Positions 7,242-14,747 of a stretch of DNA of 30,736 nt are shown here, piece after piece. This DNA is from an uncultured Eubacteriales bacterium (lineage in GTDB: Bacteria; Bacillota_A; Clostridia; Christensenellales; Aristaeellaceae). The notes below the pieces were generated by a model. The model worked only from the letters and a program-made list of their open reading frames with translations, was not told the origin of the DNA and did not search any database. Both the position numbers and the translations under genes were made by a program. How positions within the stretch are numbered: the stretch's first letter is position 1; each line of letters starts with the position of its first letter. The DNA is taken from positions 1 through 30,736 of the forward strand of contig OMRS01000092.1 in the NCBI GenBank assembly GCA_900313545.1, in the 5' to 3' direction.

Positions 7242-7318
7242 TGGCGACGCGGAAGGGGCTCGAACCCTCGACCTCCAGCGTGACAGGCTGGCATTCTAAC
7301 CGACTGAACTACCGCGCC
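7242..7318 (-). tRNA. tRNA-Asp(GTC)
   Basis: A 77-nt cloverleaf with acceptor GGCGCGG/CCGCGTC (one G-U pair), anticodon loop CTGTCAC on stem CCAGC/GCTGG (anticodon GTC), discriminator G as usual for tRNA-Asp, and an encoded CCA. Confidence 0.95.
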
Positions 7319-7324
7319 ATATGA

Positions 7325-7400
7325 TGGTGGGAACAACAGGGCTCGAACCTGTGACCCTCTGCTTGTAAGGCAGATGCTCTCCCAGCTGAGCTATGCTCCC
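7325..7400 (-). tRNA. tRNA-Val(TAC)
   Basis: A 76-nt cloverleaf with acceptor GGGAGCA/TGTTCCC (one G-U pair), anticodon loop CTTACAA on stem TCTGC/GCAGA (anticodon TAC), and an encoded CCA. First tRNA of the operon, about 40 nt after the -10 box. Confidence 0.95.
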
Positions 7401-7440
7401 CTTCGCCTTCTCGGCATCGTCTTTCGTGACGACGGTGTGT

Positions 7441-7469
7441 ATTCTAACCCAGTTTCTCCCACTTGTCAA
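7441..7469 (-). promoter_or_regulatory. Promoter of the five-tRNA operon
   Basis: On the minus strand, TTGACA (7464-7469), a 17-nt spacer and TAGAAT (7441-7446) precede tRNA-Val. The consensus -35 box fits a stable-RNA promoter. Confidence 0.88.
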
Positions 7470-7574
7470 CCATCTTCCGAAGATTCTTTTTTCTTCTTCC
7501 CGTCCCCATTTTCCCTTGTTTTCCTGAATTATCCGCTTCGCCCGCGCCCCTGCCCGCAAAAAAACTTTTTTGAA

Positions 7575-7604
7575 AACAAAAACGGCGGTGCAGCCGCACC
7601 GCCG
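7575..7604 (-). terminator. Rho-independent terminator of hpf
   Basis: On the minus strand, the GC-rich stem CGGCGGTGC/GCACCGCCG (arms 7596-7604 and 7583-7591, four-base loop) is followed by TTTTTGTTTT. It begins eight nt after the hpf stop codon. Confidence 0.92.
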
Positions 7605-7611
7605 GATGATT

Positions 7612-8160
7612 TTATAAATCCTCAAGTTCGATCAGGCCGCATCCGCCGTCTTTCCGGCGATATACCGTTGCCGCCTTTCCGGTCTCCACATTGTTGAACA
7701 TATAGAACGAATGGCCCAGCAGGTTCATTGCCAGAATGGCATCCTCCACGCTCATGGGCTTCGCCGCGTACCTCTTGATGCGGATAACCTTCTCCTCTTC
7801 CTCGAAATTCTCCTCCTCAGGGACGGGTTCTTCCGGAGCAACAGGCTTCTTCCTCAGGTCTCTGCCAAGTCTTGTGCGCAGCTTTCTCATCTGACGCTCG
7901 ATGACATCGATGCCTTTGTCCAGTGCCGGCAGGGAAATCTCCCTCTCCTCGTTCTCGGTACGGAGGGTGTGTCCCAGGTACGGCATGGTCATTTCAACTT
8001 TATACGTATTTTTTTGTTCCGTGACGCGAATGGTGACCACCGTTTCATCCTCAGCTTCATCACGGAAATAGGCATCCAGACGCTGATGCAGCCGTTTGTC
8101 CATCTTCTCAAGTACCGCAGTTGGTACATGAGCATCTTTGGTAATTACACGTGCGATCAT
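7612..8160 (-). CDS. hpf: Ribosome hibernation promoting factor, long form
   Basis: A 182-residue protein. The N-terminal HPF/RaiA domain (about residues 1-100) binds the 30S decoding channel. A Glu/Pro-rich linker (about 105-125) follows, then the C-terminal dimerisation domain (about 130-182) with VIRIKRYAAKPMSVEDAI, LLGHSFYMFNN and TVYRRKDGGCGLIE. The C-terminal domain makes it the long form, which in Firmicutes joins two 70S ribosomes into inactive 100S dimers in stationary phase. AGGAGG precedes the ATG by about eight nt. A TATAGT lies upstream (about 8220) but I see no convincing -35 partner, so read-through from the Nudix gene or an alternative sigma factor is possible. A strong terminator follows. 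Confidence 0.95.
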   Translation of the reverse strand: MIARVITKDAHVPTAVLEKMDKRLHQRLDAYFRDEAEDETVVTIRVTEQKNTYKVEMTMPYLGHTLRTENEEREISLPALDKGIDVIERQMRKLRTRLGRDLRKKPVAPEEPVPEEENFEEEEKVIRIKRYAAKPMSVEDAILAMNLLGHSFYMFNNVETGKAATVYRRKDGGCGLIELEDL

Positions 8161-8278
8161 AATTCAGGCCTCCTTGCAATCGGATGTGCACACAGGGAGC
8201 AACCCCCTTCTGCATGTGAACTATACCACTTTCTGCACGTCTTGCGGGTCCAAATCGGATCATTTCAGCAAAAGAATA

Positions 8279-8857
8279 TCAATCGTTCGCCCTTCGCAGA
8301 AGCTTCTCATACACCGGCATCATTTCCGGCTCCGAGCACATTTCTCCCAGTTTTGCCACCGGGATCCATCCCACGGCACTGTTCTCCTCCGGCCGGGTCT
8401 CCAGTTCTCCTGTTTCCTCCGCCTCAAACAGAAAGGATACGTTCAGATGAAGATGACTTGGAACCACCGCCCCCCGGCGAACATGGGTCCATACCGGAAG
8501 GATTTCAAGGCCGGCTATGCCCTCTCCGATTCTTCTGAGGTGATGAATTCCGGTTTCCTCCTCCGCTTCCCTTCTGGCGACGGCTTCAAAGTCACCTTCT
8601 CCGTCGCAGTGTCCTCCGGTCCAGGCCCAGCTGTCGTAGATCCTGTGGTAGGCCATCAGGGTTTTCTGCCGGTCCGGCGTTACGATGATCGAGGAGGCGG
8701 TCATGTGAAACAGGGCGCACCCGCGTGTGAGAAGCAGATCTCCCCAGACGTCAATCAGACGGATGATTTCCTTTTTTTCCGTCATTTCCAGCGGATCGGC
8801 ACTGTCATAGTTCAGGATCGGCCGGGCCCATTTGGGGCGAATGTTCGTGTTTTTCAC
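8279..8857 (-). CDS. Nudix hydrolase family protein (GTG start)
   Basis: A 192-residue protein. The start is GTG at 8857, with AGAGG eight nt upstream; no better ATG is in frame nearby. The Nudix box lies at about residues 81-104: GGHCDGEGD followed by AVARREAEEETGI. The metal-binding REAEEETG core is intact, but the early Glu of the G-x5-E pattern is Gly (the only nearby Glu is one residue earlier). Residues around it (IVTPDRQKTLMAYHRIYDSWAWTGGH) resemble Firmicute Nudix proteins of unassigned substrate. It likely hydrolyses a nucleoside-diphosphate-linked compound, but the substrate cannot be read from sequence. It follows the small membrane protein genes by 46 nt with no terminator seen, so it may belong to the PadR operon. 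Confidence 0.85.
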   Translation of the reverse strand: MKNTNIRPKWARPILNYDSADPLEMTEKKEIIRLIDVWGDLLLTRGCALFHMTASSIIVTPDRQKTLMAYHRIYDSWAWTGGHCDGEGDFEAVARREAEEETGIHHLRRIGEGIAGLEILPVWTHVRRGAVVPSHLHLNVSFLFEAEETGELETRPEENSAVGWIPVAKLGEMCSEPEMMPVYEKLLRRAND

Positions 8858-8903
8858 GTGTGCATCCTCTCTTGTCCATTTTTCTCAAGGCCCCGCCGTC
8901 ACC

Positions 8904-9113
8904 TCACGCTTTTTCCAGTCTGGCGCGATAGCCTGCAAGGAATCCCACCAGAACGATGGCCACGGCCACTTTCACCGTCATCATCGCGGCAATGATGAGA
9001 TACAGAAGGGGCAGATCCGCCACCTTCTTGCTGGGAGAAGTAACAATCACCCTCAGTGAGAGCAGTTTCACCAGTGCGTTCCGGAGGTTTTCAATGATTT
9101 CATTATACTGCAT
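8904..9113 (-). CDS. Small membrane protein (DUF4342-like), second copy
   Basis: A 69-residue protein. An amphipathic N-terminal part (residues 1-33) is followed by a hydrophobic region at about 34-62 (LPLLYLIIAAMMTVKVAVAIVLVGFLAG) and a short basic tail ending ARLEKA. The layout (short soluble head, a Leu/Ile-Pro-Leu entry into the membrane, hydrophobic hairpin or single helix, basic end) matches the preceding 66-residue protein and resembles the C-terminal part of DUF4342 proteins; that assignment is by pattern only. It sits 11 nt after its partner in the PadR-DUF4097 operon. Function unknown. Confidence 0.7.
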   Translation of the reverse strand: MQYNEIIENLRNALVKLLSLRVIVTSPSKKVADLPLLYLIIAAMMTVKVAVAIVLVGFLAGYRARLEKA

Positions 9114-9124
9114 TCCAGTCCCTC

Positions 9125-9325
9125 CTACACTGCCTTTTGCACACGCACCTGCATCCCCAGGGCAACAACGATCACCGCTGTGAGGATTGCCAGTTTGATG
9201 CTCGCCACGCCTGCCGCCACAGCCACCCAGAGGGGAATATGGGCAAATGTCCTGCCCGTCCCCTCAATCTGCAGTTCGCTGCAGAAAATCGTTTTCAGCA
9301 TATCCTTCAACTGGTTTGCAGCCAT
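9125..9325 (-). CDS. Small membrane protein (DUF4342-like), first copy
   Basis: A 66-residue protein. The soluble head (residues 1-28) contains FCSELQIEGTGRTFAH. The membrane region is about 29-58 (IPLWVAVAAGVASIKLAILTAVIVVALG), with tail MQVRVQKAV. It shares its architecture with the next gene but little exact sequence. The ATG lies six nt after the stop of the DUF4097-type gene, with only a weak ribosome binding site, so translation is probably coupled. A membrane-inserted regulator or partner of the upstream protein is possible but not shown. Confidence 0.7.
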   Translation of the reverse strand: MAANQLKDMLKTIFCSELQIEGTGRTFAHIPLWVAVAAGVASIKLAILTAVIVVALGMQVRVQKAV

Positions 9326-9331
9326 GCTTTT

Positions 9332-10969
9332 TCATTCCCTTCTTGTAATAGTCATCCTGCCACTCATGGACTCAAAGGTGATGGGAAATTCACAGGTTCC
9401 ATAGCGGTTTGGACCGAATTCATTGACGATCTTGGTTCCCAGCCCCTTTGCCTCCACGGTGAATCCCCTGACATCCGAAGGGAGTCGGACACAGGCTGAC
9501 CCTGACAGCGTGCTGATCCGGATCTCCCTGGCCGGCGCCTTGAGGCACACCAGTTCCGCATCACCCGACACACAGTCAATGCTGCACTCCTCCAACCTTC
9601 CCTCCACATGGACCTTGCCGCTCACCGTATTGATCTTCACGGTGTCCGCCTGGGAAATGACCCATGGATCTCCGGAGATGGTGCCCACGCTGATCTTCTC
9701 AGCACTGGCTTCAACCCGGGCATGGCCTGAAACGGTATTGGCATTCAGTTCCCTAACCAGGGTATCCGGTCTCAGATGGATGTCCACCCTTCCCGAGGTC
9801 GAATTGATCTTCAGGGTTTCTGCATCGATATCCCGTACAAAGATATCACCGGAAGTGGTGCTTGCCTTGACATTTGCCCTGAACCGGAGGGGAAGAAGCA
9901 CCTTCATTCTTCCCCCATCCTTCGAAAAAACAGAGAAGAAGGTTTTAAACACATCCGGATTCTTCCGGCTGATGCGGAGCACCCCGTTCTCCGTCCGGAT
10001 ATCCGGGAAGGCATCGTTTTCCGGGTTGTCGTTTTCCCAGATGACTTCAATCTCTTTTCCTCCGCTGAGCATGAGGTCGATGTCATCCGCATCCAGGTCA
10101 ATCTCCACCGCCTGAATGCCTTCCGTGGCGAACTGCTTCGTCAGGCTGTCTTCCGCAAGCTTCTCTGCCTCATCCACCAGGTCATCGATATCCTCCGGGG
10201 ACATTTCCTCCTCCGGCTCCTCCAGGTCCTGATCGTCCTCGTCCAGTTCTTCCGTCATTTCACGGGCGATTCTTGCCGCTTCTTCCCAGGCCTCCTCGCC
10301 GTCCCGCGTTTCCTTCGTCTCGTCGCTGCCTTGCGTCTCCTTCCGGACCTTTTCACCGCGCTCGGCCTCTTCCCGGAGCTGCTGTGCCTGCTGCTCCAGC
10401 TCATAGGCGGCTCTGCGGAGCTTCCTGGCGCCTTCCTGATCCCCTGCGCTCTCTTTTTCTTCCGCCTTCTCCCGGATTCCGGCAGCGCGTACGAGCATCT
10501 CCTCAGGGGTCTCCTTCTTCTGCTTTTCTCCCTGCTGAGTCATCCATGAAAACGCTTCTCCAGCGGCGCGGCCCATATCCATGACACCCTTGACCGCCGC
10601 CTTGCCAATCCCGCTGAACACACCGCCTGTCGCCTTGTCCGCCTGGCGTGCAAAGCGTTCCATATGAGGCATGATCTGGGAACCAAATTCTCCAATGGCG
10701 CCAAAGGCCATTTCGATTCCCTTGCCAAAGGGGTCCTTCTCATCGGTTTTTTCTTCGTTTTCAGGATGTTGCAGCAGTTCGCTCACATCCCCCAGAGAGG
10801 CCGCCACATCCGTAAAGGCCTCCTCCTCCGTCATTCCTCCTGCGAGATTGTCCTCATAACGCGCCTGGGCATTGGCCATCAGCTCGTCCCGGAGCGCAAG
10901 GTTTTCTGCGGTCATTTTCATCTCTTTAAAGAGTTCATCAATCAGGCTGCGAATTCTTTTATTCATCAT
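9332..10969 (-). CDS. DUF4097-type protein with DUF1700-like head and long charged middle
   Basis: A 545-residue protein. Residues 1-70 form a helical head (RIRSLIDELFKEM...GGMTEEEAFTDVAASLGDVSELL) like the HAAS/DUF1700-type domain that commonly sits next to PadR regulators. Residues 80-150 are Gly/Ala-rich and amphipathic. Residues 150-275 are very rich in Glu, Arg and Lys and should form a coiled coil. From about 290 to the end lies a repetitive beta-strand domain of the DUF4097 type, with spaced TSGDIFV, TSGRVDI, VSGHARV, ISGDPWV, VSGKVHV, VSGDAEL and LSGSACV turns, about every 20 residues, indicating a beta-helix. No signal peptide or clear membrane helix is seen, so it is probably cytoplasmic or peripheral. 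It starts one base after the PadR stop; ATG 10966 is an equally possible start. Confidence 0.82.
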   Translation of the reverse strand: MMNKRIRSLIDELFKEMKMTAENLALRDELMANAQARYEDNLAGGMTEEEAFTDVAASLGDVSELLQHPENEEKTDEKDPFGKGIEMAFGAIGEFGSQIMPHMERFARQADKATGGVFSGIGKAAVKGVMDMGRAAGEAFSWMTQQGEKQKKETPEEMLVRAAGIREKAEEKESAGDQEGARKLRRAAYELEQQAQQLREEAERGEKVRKETQGSDETKETRDGEEAWEEAARIAREMTEELDEDDQDLEEPEEEMSPEDIDDLVDEAEKLAEDSLTKQFATEGIQAVEIDLDADDIDLMLSGGKEIEVIWENDNPENDAFPDIRTENGVLRISRKNPDVFKTFFSVFSKDGGRMKVLLPLRFRANVKASTTSGDIFVRDIDAETLKINSTSGRVDIHLRPDTLVRELNANTVSGHARVEASAEKISVGTISGDPWVISQADTVKINTVSGKVHVEGRLEECSIDCVSGDAELVCLKAPAREIRISTLSGSACVRLPSDVRGFTVEAKGLGTKIVNEFGPNRYGTCEFPITFESMSGRMTITRRE

Positions 10970-10970
10970 T

Positions 10971-11297
10971 TTACACCCCCAGCATACTGCATATCATTTT
11001 GCTGTAACGTTTCCAGTCCTTCTGGTTCTCCTCAAGGAGCTGCTTTCCTTCCTCCGTGAGATGATAGTATCTCCTTCGGGCGCCGCTGTTTCCGTCACCC
11101 CAGTAGGATTCGATCATCCCCGAGCTTTCCAGTTTTCGGAACGTGGTATACAAAGTTGCTTCCTTCATTTCTATCATTCCATCGGTCAGATCATGGATGT
11201 TCTTGCCGATGCTGTAACCGTAACTGTCCCCTTCCTTCAGCTGTGCAAGAATGATCGTGTCCATGTATCCTCGCAAGACTTCTGACGAGTTCAGCAT
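10971..11297 (-). CDS. PadR family transcriptional repressor
   Basis: A 108-residue protein from ATG 11297, chosen because GGAGG lies seven nt upstream; an earlier in-frame ATG at 11321 lies right at the -10 box. It is a typical short PadR: EVLRGYMDTIILAQLKEGDSYGYSI at the N-terminus, the winged helix with MKEATLYTTFRKLESSGMIESYW, the wing GARRRYYHLTEEGKQLL, then a single C-terminal dimerisation helix. Short PadRs of this type usually repress their own operon, here the DUF4097-type gene and the small membrane proteins that follow. Confidence 0.92.
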   Translation of the reverse strand: MLNSSEVLRGYMDTIILAQLKEGDSYGYSIGKNIHDLTDGMIEMKEATLYTTFRKLESSGMIESYWGDGNSGARRRYYHLTEEGKQLLEENQKDWKRYSKMICSMLGV

Positions 11298-11321
11298 TCC
11301 ATCACCTCCATTACGAGGCAC

Positions 11322-11350
11322 ATTATATCCCGCTATACCTCACGTGTCAA
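11322..11350 (-). promoter_or_regulatory. Promoter of the padR operon
   Basis: On the minus strand, TTGACA (11345-11350), a 17-nt spacer and TATAAT (11322-11327): a perfect consensus. A short inverted pair, ACATT at 11320-11324 and AATGT at 11349-11353, overlaps both boxes. Such ACAT/ATGT pairs are typical of PadR operators, so autorepression is plausible. Confidence 0.88.
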
Positions 11351-11423
11351 TGTATATTTTTCAGAGAAATACATCAAGCATTCAAATCTCTCCGGCCTGA
11401 GGTCAAAGCACAGGTTGCATCCC

Positions 11424-11455
11424 AAAGAAAAAACCCTGTCTCTTCACGACAGGGT
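11424..11455 (-). terminator. Rho-independent terminator of the Lrp-family gene
   Basis: On the minus strand, the stem ACCCTGTC/GACAGGGT (11448-11455 with 11433-11440) is followed by a T-rich run (TTTTTTC). It lies about 16 nt after the stop codon. Confidence 0.92.
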
Positions 11456-11471
11456 AACCGACTGTGGTTTT

Positions 11472-11957
11472 TCAGTTTTCCTCCTCTGATCCCGGCATTT
11501 CAGGCGCCTCTGCATCCTCCTCCACCTCCACCGGAACCCCCCGGTGCTCAACAGAGGTGGAAAAAACAATCTGGGTTCTTGTTTTTCCAAAGCGCTGAAG
11601 CTGATTGATAAAGCCGTCCAGTTCCTGGGTGGTGTGGAAACACACCTTGAGCAGCATGGCATAGTCTCCGGTCACGCAGTCGCATTCCATGACATTGGGA
11701 ACGCTTTTGACATATGGATAGAAAACCGGCTTCTGAGACGGATCCACATCGCAGCTGATATACGCCTTGATCTGGTAACCCAGCGCAGAGGGCGGGATCT
11801 GTGCCTGATATCCGGTGATGATTTTTTCTTTTTCCAGTTTCTCGATCCGGCTGCTTACCGCGGGAGGTGTCAGAAACACCCTGTCTCCGACAGCACGCAG
11901 CGGCAGACGCGCGTTTTCCTGAAGCGCCGCCAGAATCTTCATATCAATCTTATCCAT
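11472..11957 (-). CDS. Lrp/AsnC family transcriptional regulator
   Basis: A 161-residue protein. Residues 1-50 are the AsnC-type helix-turn-helix (MDKIDMKILAALQENARLPL, LTPPAVSSRIEKLEKEKII). Residues 60-140 are the ligand-sensing RAM domain (YISCDVDPSQKPVFYPYV, CDCVTGDYAMLLKVCF, LQRFGKTRTQIVFST). The last 20 residues form an acidic tail (VEVEEDAEAPEMPGSEEEN) not needed by the family. It is transcribed alone, from its own promoter to its own terminator. The effector is probably an amino acid, as usual for this family, but the regulated genes cannot be told from position. Confidence 0.93.
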   Translation of the reverse strand: MDKIDMKILAALQENARLPLRAVGDRVFLTPPAVSSRIEKLEKEKIITGYQAQIPPSALGYQIKAYISCDVDPSQKPVFYPYVKSVPNVMECDCVTGDYAMLLKVCFHTTQELDGFINQLQRFGKTRTQIVFSTSVEHRGVPVEVEEDAEAPEMPGSEEEN

Positions 11958-11991
11958 TTCCGTCCTGTACCTCCGTTTTTTTGCACGGGGA

Positions 11992-12021
11992 AATATAGCA
12001 CAGCCACTATTTTTCTGTCAA
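11992..12021 (-). promoter_or_regulatory. Promoter of the Lrp-family gene
   Basis: On the minus strand, TTGACA (12016-12021), an 18-nt spacer and TATATT (11992-11997), 35 nt before the ATG. A GGAGG ribosome binding site lies between. Confidence 0.85.
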
Positions 12022-12137
12022 AGACATCCCTTTGCGCACCCCGGTACAAAATTCCCTGTCAGGACCTCGTTTTTTGGGAAACACGATCGTGTGCATTTTT
12101 ACGCATCTTCGGAATAATGGTTTTTTTCTCCAAGCCC

Positions 12138-12166
12138 TTGACATTTCCATCTTTTGAGTCTATAAT
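12138..12166 (+). promoter_or_regulatory. Promoter of tRNA-Arg
   Basis: On the plus strand, TTGACA (12138-12143), a 17-nt spacer and TATAAT (12161-12166), 20 nt before the tRNA. A perfect consensus and the only convincing plus-strand promoter seen in the window. Confidence 0.9.
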
Positions 12167-12186
12167 CCCGACTGTTCCTGAGGTTC

Positions 12187-12263
12187 GCGCCCATAGCTCA
12201 GCTGGATAGAGTGTTTGACTACGAATCAAAAGGCCACAGGTTCGAATCCTGTTGGGCGCACCA
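12187..12263 (+). tRNA. tRNA-Arg(ACG)
   Basis: A 77-nt cloverleaf with acceptor GCGCCCA/TGGGCGC, anticodon loop CTACGAA on stem TTTGA/TCAAA (anticodon ACG, read as inosine-CG after deamination), T-loop TTCGAAT, and an encoded CCA. It is the only gene on the plus strand. Confidence 0.95.
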
Positions 12264-12264
12264 T

Positions 12265-12304
12265 AAACCCCTGTCGTGCTTAGCGCCGATGGGGGTTGTT
12301 TTTT
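12265..12304 (+). terminator. Terminator of tRNA-Arg
   Basis: On the plus strand, the stem AACCCC (12266-12271) pairs with GGGGTT (12292-12297) around a long loop and is followed by GTTTTTTG. It lies directly after the CCA end. Confidence 0.75.
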
Positions 12305-12434
12305 GCCTTCCTTTCCTGGCTCAAAAAGAATGCATCCGCTTCTCTTTTGCAAAGCAGTGTGTTTCCCCTGAACGCCAGGTCTTTCATTTCCTCTGGATTT
12401 TCGGAGACAGTCTTTCTTCCCTTATCACCAAATC

Positions 12435-12466
12435 AGGCCTGCCGGGTATCCCGGCAGGCCTTTTTG
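12435..12466. terminator. Strong hairpin terminator after the GH65 gene
   Basis: A perfect 12-bp stem AGGCCTGCCGGG/CCCGGCAGGCCT with a three-base loop, located five nt after the GH65 stop codon. The T-run (TTTTT) lies on the plus-strand side; on the minus strand the hairpin is followed only by TGATTT. It probably stops transcription in both directions, separating the plus-strand tRNA from the minus-strand sugar operon. Confidence 0.8.
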
Positions 12467-12470
12467 TCGT

Positions 12471-14687
12471 TTACTTCTTTTCCACGAGACTCTGCTCCCC
12501 GTTGGGCTTCCGGAAAATCTCCCTGTTTTCCTCATCCAACAGGAGATAGCTGTCCCGGTTGACCTGAAGCCGGTACAGTTTGCCCTGGTATCTGAGCGGC
12601 ATCTCATAATATCCCCAGGCCTCCGGCAGGATAGGCTGCATCAGCATTCCTTCCCTGGTGGCGCGAACTCCGGCAAATCCCATCAGCATGGCCAGATACG
12701 CTCCGCCCAAACTCGCCGTATGAAGTCCGTCTTTTGTATTTCCATGATGGTCATACAGGTCCAGCGTCGCCGTGGCCTCAAATCCATCCAAGGCACGCTT
12801 CATATTTCCCAGTCTTGCTGCCAGTGTTGCAAAAACACAGACCGACAGTGAGGAATCGTGCGTCGTAACCTCATCATAGTATTCAAAGCTCCTGGCAACC
12901 GTTTCCCTGTCCGCTGTCTCCGGGAAGAGCAGATGTGCCAGTACCGTATCCGCCTGCTTGCAGACCTGGTGGCGATACAGGAACAGCGGATGGTAATGCA
13001 GAAGAAGCGGGAAATCCGTTCGGGGAAGGGACTTCCAGTCCAGTCTCTTTTTCTGGAGGAAGGAATCATCCTGCGGGCTGATGTTCAGTTTTTCATCATA
13101 AGGCAGGTACATCCGCTCTCCCGCAGTCCTGAAGGCTGAAATCTCTTCCTTTTCAAAACCCGCAGCGGCGAGGGACTTCATCCTGTTGCTCCCAAGCAGC
13201 ATCTCCAGCACATCCGCGGCGCCGCAGAGATTGTACTGGGCCACCGCATTTGTATAGAAATTGTTGTTTACCAGGCATGTGTACTCATCAGGGCCCGTCA
13301 CACAGTCGATGCAAAATCCCCTGTCCGTCATATGCCCCAGTTCCAACCAGAGCCGTGCGGTTTCCAGAAGGATCTCCGCACCGTATTTTTCCATGAATTC
13401 CACATCTCCGGTCACATGCCAGTACTGCAGTACCGCATAGGAAATGTCTCCGTTGATATGGTACTGTGCAGTGCCTGCAGGGAAGAACGCAGAGCATTCA
13501 TCGCCGTTGATGGTCCGCCATGGATACAGCGCTCCTCTTGCAAAGCCCAGTGAACGGGCATTTGCACGGGCCCGCTCCAGCAGCGAGTGACGCCATTTCA
13601 GCATCTCCCTCGCTTTTTCCGGCTGCGTCCACAGGAAGAAGGGGAACACATACACTTCGCTGTCCCAGAAGGTATGGCCCTCGTAGCCTTCTCCGCTCAG
13701 TCCCTTTGCCGCCACATTGGACAGCCCGTCGTGACCGGTAGACTGGATCAGCTCGAACAGGTCATAGTCCAGCGCCTTCATGAGCTCCTCTGAAGCATCC
13801 AGTTTGACAAAAGCCCTGTCCATCAGATCTTCCATGTAGGCCGTCTGCCGTCTGAAAAGTTCAGCTGCTCCGATCTTCATGGCCGCCGACAGTTTGGCTT
13901 CTCCCGCAGAGGCCACGTCCTGTTCCCGCTTGCTGTCCACATAGACCACATATTTGTCCAGAGTCAGGCTCTGACCCGCGGAGAGTTCCTTTTCAAGAAC
14001 CGCCTCCAGCTGGTTTCCCTCCGCCATCCAGCGAACCTTCTGATCATGGGCCACAAAACATCCCACCTGGATTTTGCTGCGCAGGGTCTGGCACAGCGCA
14101 TAGCCCACCTGCCCCTTGATTCCCGCGCTCAGGACCTCCAGGCACCTGAGGGGTTCTGCCGCCACACGAGGATCACTGTCATCCGCAAAATTGGTGACAT
14201 CTGGGTTCAGCGTACTGCACAGGGTCACCTTTCCCTCCCATCCCAGGGAGGTGAGTCTGGTTCTGAGCAGGAAAAGATTGGGCTGATCAAAGCTGGCGAT
14301 TCTCTCAAATTCCACGCGAACGCCCTTTTCCCCGTTCCACAGGGCGCTCCTCAGGGTCCTGCCCGCATGGATATCCAGCTCCTGACGGCGCTGTGTCACA
14401 TTCTCACCAAACATGGAATAGGTTTCGTCCCCCAGGGAAATCCGCACCGTCTGCGCATCCGGCAGATTGCAGATGGTCTGTTTGATCTCCGGGAATCCCG
14501 CCAGCTTCTCCCCGTAGGTGATGTCCAGAAGCTCATATACGCCGTTGATATATGTGCCCCGGATGGTCATTTTCGGAGCCTTGCCTTCTTCCGGGCTGTT
14601 GCGCACGCCAATATACCCATTGGCGTTGTGATACAGCGTCTCAATCTTTGCAATGGATTCCGCACTCCAGGTATCAGAAATCAGCAT
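12471..14687 (-). CDS. Glycoside hydrolase family 65 disaccharide phosphorylase
   Basis: A 738-residue protein with the GH65 layout: N-terminal beta-sandwich (ETLYHNANGYIGVRNSPEEG), (alpha/alpha)6 barrel, and C-terminal beta domain. The catalytic acid is E468 in GPDEYT. Other conserved residues are WDSE at 341-344, KQAD at 577-580, and the phosphate pocket HDSS (610-613) and HTASLGG (656-662). GH65 enzymes split alpha-linked glucosides with phosphate, inverting to beta-glucose 1-phosphate. The loop TINGDECSAFFPAGTAQYHIN (residues 392-412) differs from the maltose phosphorylase version as I recall it, so kojibiose, nigerose, trehalose or glucosyl-rhamnose type activity are alternatives. No signal peptide: a cytosolic enzyme acting on sugar imported by the adjacent ABC transporter. 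GGAGG precedes the ATG; a hairpin lies just upstream. Confidence 0.92.
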   Translation of the reverse strand: MLISDTWSAESIAKIETLYHNANGYIGVRNSPEEGKAPKMTIRGTYINGVYELLDITYGEKLAGFPEIKQTICNLPDAQTVRISLGDETYSMFGENVTQRRQELDIHAGRTLRSALWNGEKGVRVEFERIASFDQPNLFLLRTRLTSLGWEGKVTLCSTLNPDVTNFADDSDPRVAAEPLRCLEVLSAGIKGQVGYALCQTLRSKIQVGCFVAHDQKVRWMAEGNQLEAVLEKELSAGQSLTLDKYVVYVDSKREQDVASAGEAKLSAAMKIGAAELFRRQTAYMEDLMDRAFVKLDASEELMKALDYDLFELIQSTGHDGLSNVAAKGLSGEGYEGHTFWDSEVYVFPFFLWTQPEKAREMLKWRHSLLERARANARSLGFARGALYPWRTINGDECSAFFPAGTAQYHINGDISYAVLQYWHVTGDVEFMEKYGAEILLETARLWLELGHMTDRGFCIDCVTGPDEYTCLVNNNFYTNAVAQYNLCGAADVLEMLLGSNRMKSLAAAGFEKEEISAFRTAGERMYLPYDEKLNISPQDDSFLQKKRLDWKSLPRTDFPLLLHYHPLFLYRHQVCKQADTVLAHLLFPETADRETVARSFEYYDEVTTHDSSLSVCVFATLAARLGNMKRALDGFEATATLDLYDHHGNTKDGLHTASLGGAYLAMLMGFAGVRATREGMLMQPILPEAWGYYEMPLRYQGKLYRLQVNRDSYLLLDEENREIFRKPNGEQSLVEKK

Positions 14688-14702
14688 GTATCTTTTTCCT
14701 CC

Positions 14703-14736
14703 GTTTTTAAAAAGGCCCGATGCGATGCATCGGGCC
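14703..14736 (-). terminator. Intra-operon terminator between permease and GH65 gene
   Basis: On the minus strand, a perfect 10-bp stem GGCCCGATGC/GCATCGGGCC with a three-base loop is followed by TTTTTAAAAA. It starts about 12 nt after the permease stop and ends 16 nt before the GH65 ATG. It either lowers GH65 expression relative to the transporter or ends the operon. No separate promoter for GH65 fits in the 60-nt gap, so partial read-through is the likelier reading. Confidence 0.85.
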
Positions 14737-14747
14737 CGGAATGGGTT

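Noticed and set aside
8161..8278. Dedicated hpf promoter
   Set aside because: TATAGT is present, but no hexamer near TTGACA lies at 16-18 nt; an alternative sigma factor or read-through cannot be decided from sequence.
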